From Lonicera japonica (lineage: Eukaryota; Streptophyta; Magnoliopsida; Dipsacales; Caprifoliaceae): DNA of 64,000 nucleotides. Made by a program: the position numbers and the translations under genes. Numbering within the stretch: the stretch's first letter is position 1; every line of letters starts with the position of its first letter. The notes under the pieces were generated by a model that searched no databases, had not been told where the DNA came from, and worked only from the letters and a program-made list of their open reading frames with translations. Of the stretch, positions 47,103-59,469 are shown in pieces. The stretch lies in contig CM038469.1 in NCBI GenBank assembly GCA_021464415.1, positions 9,526,501-9,590,500 on the forward strand. Direction: 5' to 3'.

Positions 47103-50100
47103 CTACCGTCTGGTGGAGCGACTTTTTGCTCTTGGTTTCTGAAGGAAAATAAGAGATGAAAGGGATTGATCAGTCAAATAGGTGTCTTGTATGACAAAGA
47201 ACGTTCACAATAAACTAATGACAACCCAAAACAAATGTAGTACAGAGCTATCAACCAAGTAAAAATGCAGTCATGCTTTAAATTACAATTGTGGGTCCAA
47301 CATTCAGCTGCTTCTTTTTTTCCTTTTTCCTTTTTTTTTTCCTCTTTTTTCTTTTTTTGTTCGCATCTCTCAACTCTCCCCCTTTTTCCCAAAAATATTA
47401 AATGGAGGAATGTTCCAATCTGATAGTCCATTGTAATGTTCGCAATGCAAAGCAAAGAAAATATCGAGAGAGACTTCAGAAATAAGTGAAAGAGTAGCAA
47501 AAGTAACTCACAGATGCAGTCCCAAAGCTTGCCCCTGATCCTGTTGCAGCTCCTAGGGAAACAAAATAAGTACAATCAGACAGTAAATAGATGATTGAAA
47601 TAATAAATCAGTTTATTGCACAAAATAAATCAGGATCTTTTCAGAAAGAAAATCGTAATATTTTGGAGACAATGGTAATTAGTAAGATATTTGCGAATCA
47701 TACACACAACTAGCAGTTATAGCATTTGCCAAGAAATAAGTATCAGGAGTGTGTAATAATAGTACAATACACAGTTAAGTTAATAATTATGTCAATAAAG
47801 GACTAAAGAGTTAGTTCGTACATGCTTATGATATATATATATACATATTTGATAGAAAACAGAAATTTAATATATGCTAGTAATAATTAAATCAACAGTC
47901 ATTTCTATCTTTAGCTCAGGAGCTTCCTTTCATACTCTGCATTTATTTGGGTCAGCCCCGGTTTAGGTTGTTCTATTGAAAATTTTTATTGTTAACAAAA
48001 AAGAAAAAGAACGGTAGCAACAAGAATGCAATACGCATATAGTAACAGTAACTTATGATACTCAGAATTGAGGATGAAAAGGTACCTGAAGCAAATGGTG
48101 TTGCAAAGGTTGAACCTCCTGCAGAAGGGGTTGAACCAAATAATGGAGCAGTACTACCAAAGGCTGGAGTCGAAGCGGCCAAGGAGCCAAAAAGTGATGT
48201 TTGGGTGGAAGCACCAGATGATGATGATCCAAACAAGGACAATGGAGCAGAAGTGGTAGGGGTAGAGAACAGAGAAGACGATGACGTTGCAGAAGATGGA
48301 GTAGCAAAGAGCGAGGACCCACTTCCCAATGAAGCTGATGGAACAGCAGACGATTGTGGGGCTGTTGTTGTGCCAGGTGTCGCTGAGCTGGCAAAGAGAC
48401 CAGCCACTTGAGTTGATGGTTGTGAAACTGCAGGTAAATGAAGAGTTGGATGTACCCTTCTAGCAGCAGCTTCTTGTTTTGCTATTTCCCGTCGATCAGC
48501 CTCTAGAAATGGATCGTTCCCATCCCCTCGACGACGCTGGTCGGCAAGATATGCTGTTTTCATTGACTCCATATATTGGTGAATGCTCTCCACCTAAAGG
48601 CCATAGGTAATGTAAGAAGTTACCGAAACAGCATAACATTGCAAAGGGCGAAGACATAAGCTAAAAAACATATATCACAAGTTTTTTTTAAAAAAAAAAA
48701 AAAAAAAAAAATGGGAAGCAACCCAGTGACAATCAGCAGCGTAGTTCAAAGATTAAATGAATTCCAAATGGCAAAGATCAGAGTGGTATGATTAAGGTAC
48801 ATTTGGACATAATTGCAGTCAAAAAAATGTAGAGTTTGAAGGTAGATTGTGAAAACAATTCAAAGAACTCCTTTTTTATAGAATAACCAGTGTTTTAAAT
48901 TGTGGCGCGCTATTGCGTTTTTGGGGCATCAAACGCTACATAGCGTGAGTCCACTTGCCTTTTTCCCAAATTGCTTTGCTTTAGCTATTTGAAGATGTGG
49001 CATGCTATTTTACGCTAAACTCACGCTATTAGACGTAAATGGTAAATTACTCATGCTATTTGGGATCACCAACTTGAAAAATAGAAGGGGAAAAACAAAC
49101 CCCAGCCTTCTTTTCTCTTCTCCTCTGGAACGAAGTTACTCTTTGTTGGAACTTGGAATGAAGCTGGACAGTGGATGAAACTCTAGTCGTTTTCTCCTAC
49201 TCTCTCCGTGTGTACCTCGCCTCTCCTACTCGTTTTCTACAACTTCCAAAAAAGGATTTGGCTTGGAAACATGCCCGAGTGATCATCTTGTAGATTGGAA
49301 TAAAGTCATGGGAGGTTTGGGTGTAGGAAACCTTGCCAAGAAAAATGAGGCACTTTAGGGTAAGTGGCTCTGGAGATTTCCTTCAGAAAAAAACTCTCTT
49401 TGGTGCTCAATTATTAGAAATAAGTATGGGATTCATGAGAATGGTTGGGACTCGAACCTGGTGATTAGAGGGTCTCTTCGTAATCCTTGGAAAGCAATTT
49501 CTAAAGGCATTGAGTTTTTCAAAACCTTTATTAAGCCTAAGGTGGGTGGGAAATATTCAAATTTATTCGCTTTTGGGAAGAATAGATCATTGGATTGGAC
49601 CTACACCGCTAGCTTTTAAATTCCATAGTATTTACAGAATTTCCCATAGAACACTCTCCCCTATCTCTTCTTTTGTCAAATGGAATTCAGCCGATTCGTA
49701 CTCTTGGGATGTTTCATTTCGTAGAAACCTTAATGATAGGGAGTTTCTGGAATATGTGGGCTGCTTAATTCTATTGAGGGTTTTTCTCTTTCATCTTCGA
49801 TCAAGGATCAGAGGGTTTGGTTGGGGTATAAATCTGGGATATTCTCTTGCAAATCTTTCTTTGAATTGATTATTCAGACCCTGGAAGATGTTCCCTTTGT
49901 GCCTTACAAAATGATTTGGAAGGTGGGTATTCCTCCCAAAGTTAAAGTGTTTGCTTGGTTGGCTTCTTGGAGAAGAGTCAACACGTGTGATTTTCTTCAA
50001 ATCAGAAGGCCATCTCTTGCTATCTCCCTGTCTTGGTGTATCCTTTGCAAGAAGGATAGTGGATCTATAGATTACATTTTGCTCCATTGTAATTATGCTA

Positions 50101-53100
50101 AGAAGTTATGGGACAAAGCTAGATTGATCCTTGAAGCGGTTGGGGCATTTCCTAAACGGTGGCATGACTTTTTATGCATCAATTGGCAATTCAGAGGCAA
50201 CAAAAGGAAGGCCAAAGCATTATGGAGATGTTGCTCTATGGCATTGGCATGGTTGATATGGCAGGAAAGGAACGCTAGAGTGTTTGAGGATAAGCAAATA
50301 GATGTGGATGAGGTGTAGAGTAAAGCTAAGATGATTGCATCACTTTGGGCTAGCACTTCCAATCTTTTTGGAAATTTATCAATTTCGGAGATTTCTAACA
50401 ATTGGGAGGCAGTGTTGCTTTAATTATTCTGTGGGGTTGTACTATTAAAAGATGGCAGACTTAGTTTCTTTTTTTCTTTGTTAGATTTTTTATTGTTAGG
50501 ATATATAATATTTATTTTTGTAAGATGTTTGGGTGGACTGTTGGTCCATCATCCTTTCTTTTGGCTTTGTAATTGCACTATGGTACTTGCTTTTTAAGAT
50601 TATCATCAATAAAAGCAGTCATTTCTAATAAAAAAAAAAAAAGAAGGAAGGGGATAGGGTGTACATTGTAAACATTGTCATCATAAATCTAAGGTGGTAT
50701 CACTCGTTTGAAAGAACACTTGAAGTTATGTTACTTGGATTTTTATATTTTGGTTATTTGAAGTCTTTTAACAGATTTTTATTAATGTTCGTATAATATA
50801 TTATTTTTTTTTTTTTCTTATTACGCTATTCATTTTCCAAATTGCTTACGCTATTACGCAATTTATGAGCACTAGGCAATTCCGGAACAAAAACGCAACG
50901 CGTTACGCTACCGCAATTTAAAACATTGAGAATAACTGAAAGATGAATGAGGGAGAAGAAAATACAAAGCAGTTGGACAAGACTGAAAAATATTTTACAC
51001 ACCTTGTGTAAAAATGATCAAAATTAAGGGCTTGTTTGAAAGAAAGAAAGAAAGAAAGAAAGAAAGAAAAAAAATGAAAAAAGTGGGAAAGATATTTAAG
51101 TTTTATGAGATGGTCGAAGAGGAAGTGAATGATTTGATGAGATGTTCACCATATTTTCCTTTTTTTTCATGGATAAATTCTCACTAATAACCCAAACAAT
51201 CAGATCCATGGAAGACCAAAAAAATAAAAGAACATTCACCATATCAACCAAACACACCCCAAGTTCATATTGAGAAAAAATCATAATGAACTCTAGAGCA
51301 AATGAAAGTTGTTTTTCTTTACCTTAGCTGCTACATGAACAAAAAAGTCGTGCACATTTGACATAACTTTGGGAAGAGACTGCAATAATGAGGTACTGGA
51401 GTTGAAGGAGTTCCTATCAGAATTCAAAAGAAGCAACTGCTCTAACTCTTCAATCCATTGGCGGCATTCGCCAAGATATTTCTCAAATCTGCCAACTGTT
51501 TGCTGCAAAAAGGGAGATGGTTTCTTTGGGACTCCACTATAGAAATCAAAAACTGGAACCATGGCTGTTGATGTTGATTGACCAGCTGAACCCGGAGCAG
51601 CCACTGCTGTTCCCGAAGACTGTGATGGCGCTGTGGCATTTGAAGAAGCACCTGCATTTGGATGAAGAAACCTTGGTCGTAGCATCATGAAAGAGCGAAC
51701 AGCAACCTCTGTGTTCCGTAGCATATCTTTCACAGTAGCCATTAGCTCTTGCAGAAGAGCCTTTTGACGTTCCATAGACATGCTGATTCCACCAATTTCC
51801 TGCCAAAAGAAAGTAGGGATAATGATTGCCGTGTAATATATTCAGAATCAGAGACATTGACAAAGTGATGAAAACTAAAGCAGTACAAGCACCACTCAAC
51901 TCAGAAAACTAGCATAACAAAATCATATGGGATGAATACTCCAGTATATAATTGAGATTTGACCTTGAGAGACTATAAGTTGTGTCTATACAAGTATACA
52001 TATAATACTCCAGTATATAACTGAGCTTTTCTATAAAGAATATAGTAGTTGTAAAAGTGCTTTGTGATATATACCACTGCCCTATACATTATTTTGTGAT
52101 GATAAACGTGATACACTATTTTATCAATTTCTTAGATTTCTTTTATAATCTTGTTTTCCCCTAGTTGATGAGGCTTTACACTCACTCCATCTCAAGGCTT
52201 GCAACTCACTTTTCCTGGAAAGTGCCTCAAACTCAACTTTAGCGATTTAGCCTTCCAAAAATTGTCCAAGATACAACGTAGTGAGGAAGAACATTATCTA
52301 TTGTATTCCTATACCTTCTTGCGCATCGAATACCTTTTTACAAGAATAAAATCCATATTCTAAAGAAAATATTTGATAATAGAGTGCTCTTTGACGAAGT
52401 TCAGCCGGAGAAAGAAAGAGGTGCATAACTAATGAAAGCTTTGGGAGTTGGGGCACGTGCAAACCCTGCAACCCACCAGCCTCTTTAGAACCCAGTTGAT
52501 CTTTAGTGTTAAGCTCGATTACTATAAAAAATAAACTTTGTCGCAACTGGAACTACTTTATGACATTCCAACTGCTTCTAAAACCCATCACTGCCAATAA
52601 CATTTGGATTATGTGACAAAGCATGTTTACACTTTACATTCCCATTCCCACTAGCCACCATAAAAATCCACTCATCATGAATCACTAATCCAAGCTATAA
52701 ATTATCCACTATAAATGTCATCTTTGTTGTATGAAAGAATCAAGCATCCATCCAGCCAAATGAATAGATCAGACTCTGTGTGGTTCCTCCGCATAGCAAC
52801 CATGCTTAACATTTGCTTCCTTGCAAAGCATGAGATAAAACTAGGAACATGCCTGCCATTTTTATTAAGACTAAGCAAAATTTCAGTTCCCACGTTACCC
52901 TTCCGTGTGAAAAGCCATATTTCAATTTGCCTTTGGGGTTTAATAAAAAGACAACTATAAATTTTCAAAGGAATAAATTAATTGCGAAGGATGGAAGGAC
53001 ACAATGAGAAGTTCAAAATGTCACCTTTATAAAAAATCTTTAAACCAAAATTCCAATTATGGTCTTTCTGGGGGCATAATTCCCTTGGCATAAAGTAGCA

Positions 53101-54489
53101 ATTCACAGTCTTATGATAGAAACCAAATATTTGAAAAATAAATAATCAATCAAAACAGTAAAAGACCTGAACAATAAGACTGGCATCAAGCTCGAATCCG
53201 TCATTGGAAACTGAAGAATCATAGAGCCGGCTACACTGATCCAACCGCTGGCTTTCATCTCTATACTCCAGTATTCTCTCCCTATCCAAAGAACACCAAC
53301 TTATCAACTCAAATTCTAAATAGCATTTAGATTTGAAATAAAAAACTAAATAAAGTAATTCTAGACATTTGGCCCCCGTTTGGTAGAAAACTAGAAAACC
53401 AACTTTTTAGTTTTCTACCAAAAAGTCGACTTTACTTTCACACTTCTCAAAATTCACTTTACTTACTTTATCATAAAACTTTTAAAACACCATAACTTTA
53501 AATCCAAAAATCGGAATTAGATATATATATACATTTGAAACCTACTCATCGAGATCTATAAAATAAGATCTATTGTGACTATTTTTTGAGTTTTTTTCAT
53601 AAGTTTTTTGAATTGATCGAAAAAAACTCCAACAAAAACCAAATTCAACTCAACTTTTCAACATACTTTTACACTTTCCAACAAAAAATCTCAAAAACTT
53701 AAATAGAAAACTCTACCAAACAAAGCCTTGATATTGGGAGTTAGGACTCGGAGAAATGACCCAGATGACATGTCATCACTGCATTGGTTGGTAGGTGAGG
53801 TCCACACTTTTATCACTCTACCGACAAACCTATGCTCTCTTTTTTTTCTGGTATAAAATATAAGACCCTCTAAGATTATCTAGGGTTACTTAATTTTTGT
53901 AGAAACTAATGTCGCACCACTCAAACGAACCGCTGAGACCACACATTTAATGTAATGCATGCATTACTTTTTATCTGATCGGTGCCACAAGTCCACAACT
54001 GTTGTGTATAAAAAAAAACTTGTACAACGGATCTATCAGTATGTTTAGGACAAACTCATGAAAAAGAAAACCAAGTTAGAAAATTTTACCAATTCAAGCC
54101 CTAGTTCATGTATTGCAACAATTAATCAACCAAATGGAACCTAGACAAATAGAAATTAAATGAACATACTCGATCTGTAAGAGAAATTTCTGAGAATCGG
54201 GATGGAGGTCGTTCCATTTAGTGCTGTAACTTGCCGGAGCCTTCTCGTTAGTGAAGAGAAAGAGCTGCTGCTGTTGTTGTTGCTGTTGCTGCTGCTGAAA
54301 TTGTTGTTGTTGCTGTTGTAGTTGAAATTGTTGCTGCTGCTGTTGCTGTTGCTGCAATTGTTGTTGCTGCTGCTGCTGCTGCTGTTGTTGAAAGAAGGGG
54401 CTACTCTGTTGGAATGGTGATTGTTGTTGTTGGTTCTGAGGTTGGAACAGTGATGACTGCTGTTGTTGTGGCGCAAAAGAAAAAGCCAT
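47103..54489 (-). CDS. NUP58: Nuclear pore complex protein NUP58, 6 exons
   Basis: My model: 54489-54170, 53281-53167, 51799-51323, 48593-48086, 47552-47512, 47138-47103. All introns are GT-AG, phases join, and it totals 1497 nt (498 aa). The protein starts MAFSFAPQ and has a glutamine tract at about residues 36-75. It continues through KWNDLHPDSQKFLLQIE and a helical p58/p45-like coiled-coil region (exons 2-3, e.g. MSMERQKALLQELMATVKDM). It ends with a serine/FG-rich part containing LFGS repeats and a basic tail, KPRAKSRSTRR. NUP58 is an FG nucleoporin of the central transport channel, in the NUP62-NUP54-NUP58 complex. The length is close to the Arabidopsis protein. Intron 3 is 2.7 kb because of transposon insertions. 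Confidence 0.9.
48888..50928. mobile_element. hAT-like non-autonomous element in NUP58 intron 3, 8-bp TSD
   Basis: Left end CAGTGTTTTAAATTGTGGCG and, reversed, right end CAATGTTTTAAATTGCGGTA form an imperfect terminal inverted repeat. Perfect direct repeats AGAATAAC flank it (48880-48887 and 50929-50936). Eight-base target duplications and CA(G/A)TG-type ends fit the hAT superfamily. Subterminal ACGCTAT repeats occur on both sides. No hAT transposase was found; the interior is mostly an antisense LINE fragment. Confidence 0.88.
49255..50642 (+). mobile_element. 5'-truncated LINE (L1-type) ORF2 fragment with poly(A)
   Basis: The frame at 49821-50318 encodes a zf-RVT type domain: WKVGIPPKVKVFAWLASWRR, then CILCKKDSGSIDYILLHC (C-x2-C ... 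H-x-C), then ALWRCCSMALAWLIWQERN. Upstream bits such as GGLGVGNLAKKNEAL and WLWRFPSEKNSLW match the C-terminal part of plant L1 ORF2. Stops occur at about 49360 and 49617. It ends in a run of A (about 50628-50641). It lies inside the hAT-like element and opposite to NUP58. Confidence 0.82.
51028..51262. mobile_element. MITE in NUP58 intron 3
   Basis: A GAAA microsatellite (51042-51070) leads into TATTTAAGTTTTATGAGATGG. The right end is ACCATATCAACCAAACACACCCC. Internal resemblance (GATTTGATGAGATGTTCACC / GGAAGACC) to the copies in the Lines-like gene supports one family in both genes. Confidence 0.5.
53371..53727. mobile_element. MITE in NUP58 intron 1
   Basis: Ends GCCCCCGTTTGGTAG and, reversed, GGCTTTGTTTGGTAG. 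Flanked by TTG on both sides (53368-53370 and 53728-53730). The interior matches 61603-61970 over about 290 bases, including TCTATAAAATAAGATCTATT. A three-base duplication suggests a Harbinger-type MITE, although TTG is not the usual TWA. Confidence 0.7.
54240..54475 (-). repeat. CAG/CAA repeat coding the NUP58 polyglutamine tract
   Basis: Mixed CAG and CAA codons in exon 1 encode about forty glutamines with a few L, F or P. The mixed codons mean the tract is interrupted at DNA level and should be more stable than pure CAG. Confidence 0.9.
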
Positions 54490-54843
54490 TATTGTATAAA
54501 TTCCTACTTTATGTCGTTCTAATTGCTTCTTTCGGTGAATTAGGGTTCATTGGGAAATCTACTTCTTCGGATTTGGGAGTTTTGGAAAAGAGGAGAAAGA
54601 AGAGAACTTCGAAAAAACCCTCTCTTTAAAACCCTAGATTAGAATTTCGAAGAGAGGGAAAGAGAGCTCAAGGAAAAAGACCGCCTTTGTTGAATAATAA
54701 TACTAGTGCCTGCAATTTTTCAATTTTTTTTATATATTTTTAAGATTTAAAACTATGATTCCTTATTATATAAATTTTAGGAAAATTTTAAAAAAGAGCT
54801 TTATTTCACTTAGGCGTGTGTTTCCTTATTAAATAGATTTTAA
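54490..54843. promoter_or_regulatory. 5' flank of NUP58
   Basis: Purine-rich on the plus strand (GAAGAGAGGGAAAGAGAG), i.e. CT-rich in the direction of NUP58 transcription, as is common around plant transcription starts. No defined TATA box was chosen. Confidence 0.35.
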
Positions 54844-56214
54844 GGAGTAGTGATGTTAGCACCCTTAATATCTATTAAGTAACACTTACACTTAAAAAAA
54901 AAGATAATTTTTATTTTCACCCCATTTCATTTAATCTAGTAAAAAAGTTAATTAACTCTAAACTAATTTTTCACCCACTTATTTTAATTTAAAACAAAAG
55001 TTAATGAATCTCCCTCCAAAGTTAATCAAACATTTATCCCCAAAATTCCTCTCTTCTACCAAAATAGGCAACAAAACTTTGATCTTCACCATTGATGCAA
55101 AAGGGTAAGCTTGAGAATAATTGAAGGAAAAAAGGAAACTTTGGAACAAGATAAGAAAACCAACAAACAAAACTTTCATTAATGCAAAACTCTAAATTTG
55201 AGGAGAATGGTATAAACAAAACCTCCATTGATGCAAAACTCAAAAGTTAAGAATAATGGTAGAAAAAAGAAAGAAACTTTAAAATAAGAAAAGGAAAACA
55301 AGTAAGAAAAAGTTAATGAAAAGAAATACGCAGAAGGTTTACTCGGTTCTCCGTAACCGAGTTGCAGGCTTGTACACTCAATTGCTTTCAACCGAGTATG
55401 AAATCCCATAAAATGTAATGCTCTCGGGACCTTCATTCGGTTGAGAGCAACCGAGTGTGATTAATGTCACTCGGCTGCTCACAGCCGAGCATAATATAAC
55501 AACACTCGGCTGCTCTCAATCGAATGAATGTCCTGAGAGCATGACATTTTATGGGATTTCATATTCGATTGAGAGCAGCCAAGTGTACAAGCCTGCAACT
55601 CGGTTACGGAGAACCGAGTAAGCCTTCTTCGTGTTTTAAACAGAAAATTTTATTTTTTGTTTATATATTTGATGTGTATGCTATAAAAATCATATAAACA
55701 ATAAAACAAAATAAAAACATGTATGTCTCTCTTTCATTAACTCTTTCTTGCTTGTTTTCCTTCCTTTATTACAAAGTTTTTCTTTTTCTACCATTATTTT
55801 CAAATTTTGAGTTTTGCATCAATAGGAGGTTTTGTTTTGTTTATACTATTTTTCCCAAATTTAGAGTTTTGCATTAATGGAAGTTTTATTTGTTGTTTTG
55901 ATGCTACCAAAATTTGTTGCTAGATAGAGAAGATGGTAGAGATGGTAATTTTGCTTGTTTGAGAAGATGGCAGAGAAGCTGGAGAAATTTTGGGGTTAGT
56001 TTGGGGTAATTTGTGTTTATGTTATTATGTAGTTAATTACTTAATCATGTTATTAATTAATTAAGTATGAGATTAATTCCTAAAAATAAGTGGGAGTGAT
56101 GAGAGTGGTAGGTATAACATAGAAGTGTTATTAAGATAAAAGTATAAAAGTGGGAGTGTTAGTAAGAGTGGAAGTATTAGCAAGAAGATTTATGGGGTGC
56201 CAACATCACCGCCC
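54844..56214. mobile_element. Foldback / Mutator-like element, 1.37 kb
   Basis: Ends GGAGTAGTGATGTTAGCACCC and, reversed, GGGCGGTGATGTTGGCACCCC. Flanks repeat ATTTTAA (54837-54843 and 56215-56221). Both halves pair along most of the length: outer arms hold GATGCAAAACTC-type blocks, and the centre (about 55335-55627) is a near-perfect palindrome built from ACTCGG/CCGAGT units. No transposase. TIRs this long with about 7-9 bp duplications fit a MULE-derived foldback. Confidence 0.85.
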
Positions 56215-56221
56215 ATTTTAA

Positions 56222-57147
56222 TAGCCTTATTTCACTTGGGCCCCAATTTAAATTCCCCCAAGTAAGAAGGTATGTGTATTTAATACCGGCCTGAACAAAG
56301 TTTTAAATTGAATTCACACATGCACCGAGTATGTATTTATTTATTTGCTGCACATGTGCCAATAAAATGAAATTAAGTAAAGAAGTGTGTATTTAGTAGC
56401 ACCCATTTTTGTATTGCCTTTTTTTGATGAGAACATGTTCCCAATATAAACTAATTTGTTTTTCTTATACAAGTGATATATACACTCAATATGTAATTTT
56501 GGAGACGAATACACTCAATCTAGGGATGTTGAAGAGCAAAACTAGGGTTCTTAGTTGTTGAACCACAATGGAATGAGTGATAAGTCAAATATTTTGCCAA
56601 CTTCACTGCATTCTAGCTGTCAATTAATATTATTTTTAGATTGCAAAATCTTTTATAAAATAAAATTTTATAAGACAAATTTAGTTTAGCAAAAACAATA
56701 ATCTCTTTCTCCTACAAATCCAGCTTCCCCTTTTTTCACGTAAACCAAAGAAGTGCATCCCAAGAAATTTTTCAATTATTTGAACACCAGAAAGCTTCTT
56801 TATTTATGTAATTAATGTTTTTTGGTGGATTAAAAGTTTGGGTGAAGGGATGAATCCAGGGTTGTTAGGTTATGTCACCAAGTTCAATGAGTGCTTACAG
56901 TAGTTCTTATAGACCACTCACTAAGAAATATTGTTGGTAACGAGATTTAAAGTATCGTATATATGACATACATTTTAAGTTGTACTAACGTAAAATCAAG
57001 ATTCATTACCAAATTCGTACCTTCAACAAAACATCTATTCGATTGAGAAACATTACAAACATGAAAGAAGCTAGAAAAGAAAAAGAAAATACAAATATTC
57101 AAAGAGCTAGGATGGCCAAATAAAAACATAACATGATAAAATTGTAT
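56222..57147. other. Intergenic between the foldback element and the GDSL gene
   Basis: No feature supported beyond the expected 3' UTR of the GDSL gene near its right end. Confidence 0.45.
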
Positions 57148-59469
57148 CTAAAGATCTCGGAGTTGTCGAAGATTTATCGGAGAAATGTATTTCTTGTCGC
57201 CATCAAGCAATTGTTTGGCAATTATAACGTTCGCTGCCTCGCTTGGATGGTAGGGATCCCAGAAAACATGTTTGGTACGGTCCGAACACATGCTAGAAGT
57301 AGGACCACATGGTACTATACCTGCATATTGACCTCCATTCCCACAACATGCTATACTTGCTGTTGTAAATCCTGCAAAATTTTCAATAACTTGTTATTTT
57401 ACTACTCATTCTATTAGTTTATTCCCAACGCGTACATTGATGAATTTTACGATCCAAGAACACACCATTAATAAGGAACCAACCAAATACGAATAATCTC
57501 TTAATGAAATCAATAAATTTATTTAACACTGTTATATTCATATATACAAACCATTGCTCATAATATTATTGTATTCATTGATAATACTTACCGTATTTCG
57601 CATAATTTGTTATGACTTCCATCACTAGATCATAAACATTTGCATGGACAAACGTGGATCCGGGAAGGTTTTCGTTTAACTCAGTGAGTAGATCTTTCAA
57701 CCGGGCATTGTATTGAATGGCCAACTTATTTGGTAATTCCACGCATTCACCTTCGGTGAGTTGATTAATCGTCTTTTGATAAGGAATGCAACCTAGAGGT
57801 CCAACATTTCCGATGATGAACTTTCTTGCATCTAGTTTGTAAAGTCTCTGACAATAGAAAATGGGTTAGAATCTCTCGTTGTCCCAAAATTAAGAATGCG
57901 GGTTCTTTCTTTCAACATAATCCATGTAAATTTTTAACGGTAAACAAGTTTCATTATGAACCATTGATCGACTATTTTACATTTAATGTCTATCAAAAAG
58001 TCGAAGCGTGATAATATCCACGTACAGTAAGTTGGCCCCTCAAATGATTGAGAAGATCGTCAATGAAAGCATCGGGACTTTCTGATATCCTTGCCCCAAC
58101 GGAGAGTACCGGAAGCAAGTAGTTGTTCAGAAAATCGTTCGACCCAATCGTGATTGAAAAAATGGATTTCTTGGTCACAAATTCTCGGGCCTTCGAGGCA
58201 CCCAACAATTTATCAATTTGTTTCCTGGTAATGTTGAAGTAATCAATTTGGATGTCCATTGAAAGCCTGTTAACCTGCAAAAAAAAAGCACGACACAAAA
58301 CACTTTAGCTATAAATTAATTAATGGAACCAAAATTGGAAAAAAAAAAAAAAATAAAGCCTATGTCCTGTTTCTATCTACTCCTAGCTAGGAAGGGGATC
58401 GGGGATCGAGCTGGGATTTTACTAAAGGTTTTTTCCTACTTTGTTACTGTTTTTATCGTAAAATGAGGCTTTCTTATATTTTCATAATTATTACACATTG
58501 TTCCAGCGAAGAATTTCAAAAAATATGTACAAATATATTACAATGATTAATTTTTAATATAATCATTTGACTACCTTAATCTCAGATTTTTATGTAATTC
58601 TTTAAAATTCTCCATATGCAGGGAGAAAATAAAAAACGATTTTGAAAACTATGGATAAATCTAGTATAATATAGGGGGTAAAGCTAATAAAAAAAAAAAA
58701 AAATCCTTTTACTAAAGGGGTAACTTCTACACTAATTACTTTTCTAGTGGGGGCGTGTGAAATTTTAGTGTAGGGGCAACTTTTAACACTAACTTTTTTC
58801 TAGTTAAGGGTCAGAATTAGTTTTAGTAGTAATTCATTATTTATTTATTTATTTATTTGAAGTGTATAATACACCACAAAACATTTATACTTAGCTTATA
58901 CATTAAATTGTCGACTCGAGTTATTAAAATTTAACCTTTCGCATGTTAACTTGAAGTAGTTTAGAAAGCATACAAATATTCGTCCAGTTGCATTCATAAT
59001 TCCGCCACCACCAGATGCGTAATTAACTCCATGCAAAATAGCATTTCCAGTGGCATTTGGGGAAAGAAATGGCAAGGCGTAGTATGGTTGTCCCAATTCC
59101 TCTCCTAAAAAGAGTTAACAGAGATAAATTAATTTAAAAGAAAAAGAAAAAGAAAAATAAATTGTACGCATATCGCGCATTAATAAACGTTCTCGTACCA
59201 ACAATATCTCCAATGGTTCTTCCATTGGTGTACCGCCCAGTGGGATTCCCTCCCGAAGCTTCGAAATCAATTCCATTAGGTTTGATATTCGCCTTCGACA
59301 ACGTTGGTAAATAGTTATTATTTCCAGCATCGACTAAGGAATCGCCGAAAATATACGAAGCGCCGTCACCTAAACCATCACCATTTTTATCACCCATTCC
59401 AACTGAGCTCATATTTATTATCAAGAAAATCACCAAAGCCACCGTGCCATAACTAGAATTCATGGCCAT
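57148..59469 (-). CDS. GDSL-motif esterase/lipase, 5 exons
   Basis: My model: 59469-59199, 59104-58974, 58274-58026, 57847-57592, 57371-57148. All introns are GT-AG and the phases join; 1131 nt, 376 aa, the usual length for plant GDSL lipases. A hydrophobic N-terminus (VALVIFLIINMSS) fits a secretion signal. Block I is GDSLVDAGNN with nucleophile Ser44. Block II is NYASGG with Gly near residue 122. Block III is TIGSND with Asn180. Block V is DPYHPSEA with Asp341 and His344. All catalytic and oxyanion positions are present. The likely role is hydrolysis of acyl or acetyl esters in the apoplast; the substrate cannot be told. The first ATG (59469) is followed by another at 59463, and either could serve. 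Confidence 0.93.

Noticed and set aside
48055..48411. Open frame of 118 residues on the plus strand rich in E, D, P and V
   Set aside because: It is the antisense shadow of the serine/FG-rich exon 4 of NUP58, whose composition makes the opposite strand open.
54156..54476. Asparagine/serine-rich frame of 106 residues on the minus strand
   Set aside because: Out-of-frame reading of the CAG/CAA repeat in NUP58 exon 1.
54414..54629. Valine-rich plus-strand frame
   Set aside because: Antisense to NUP58 exon 1 and 5' flank; no homology or start context.
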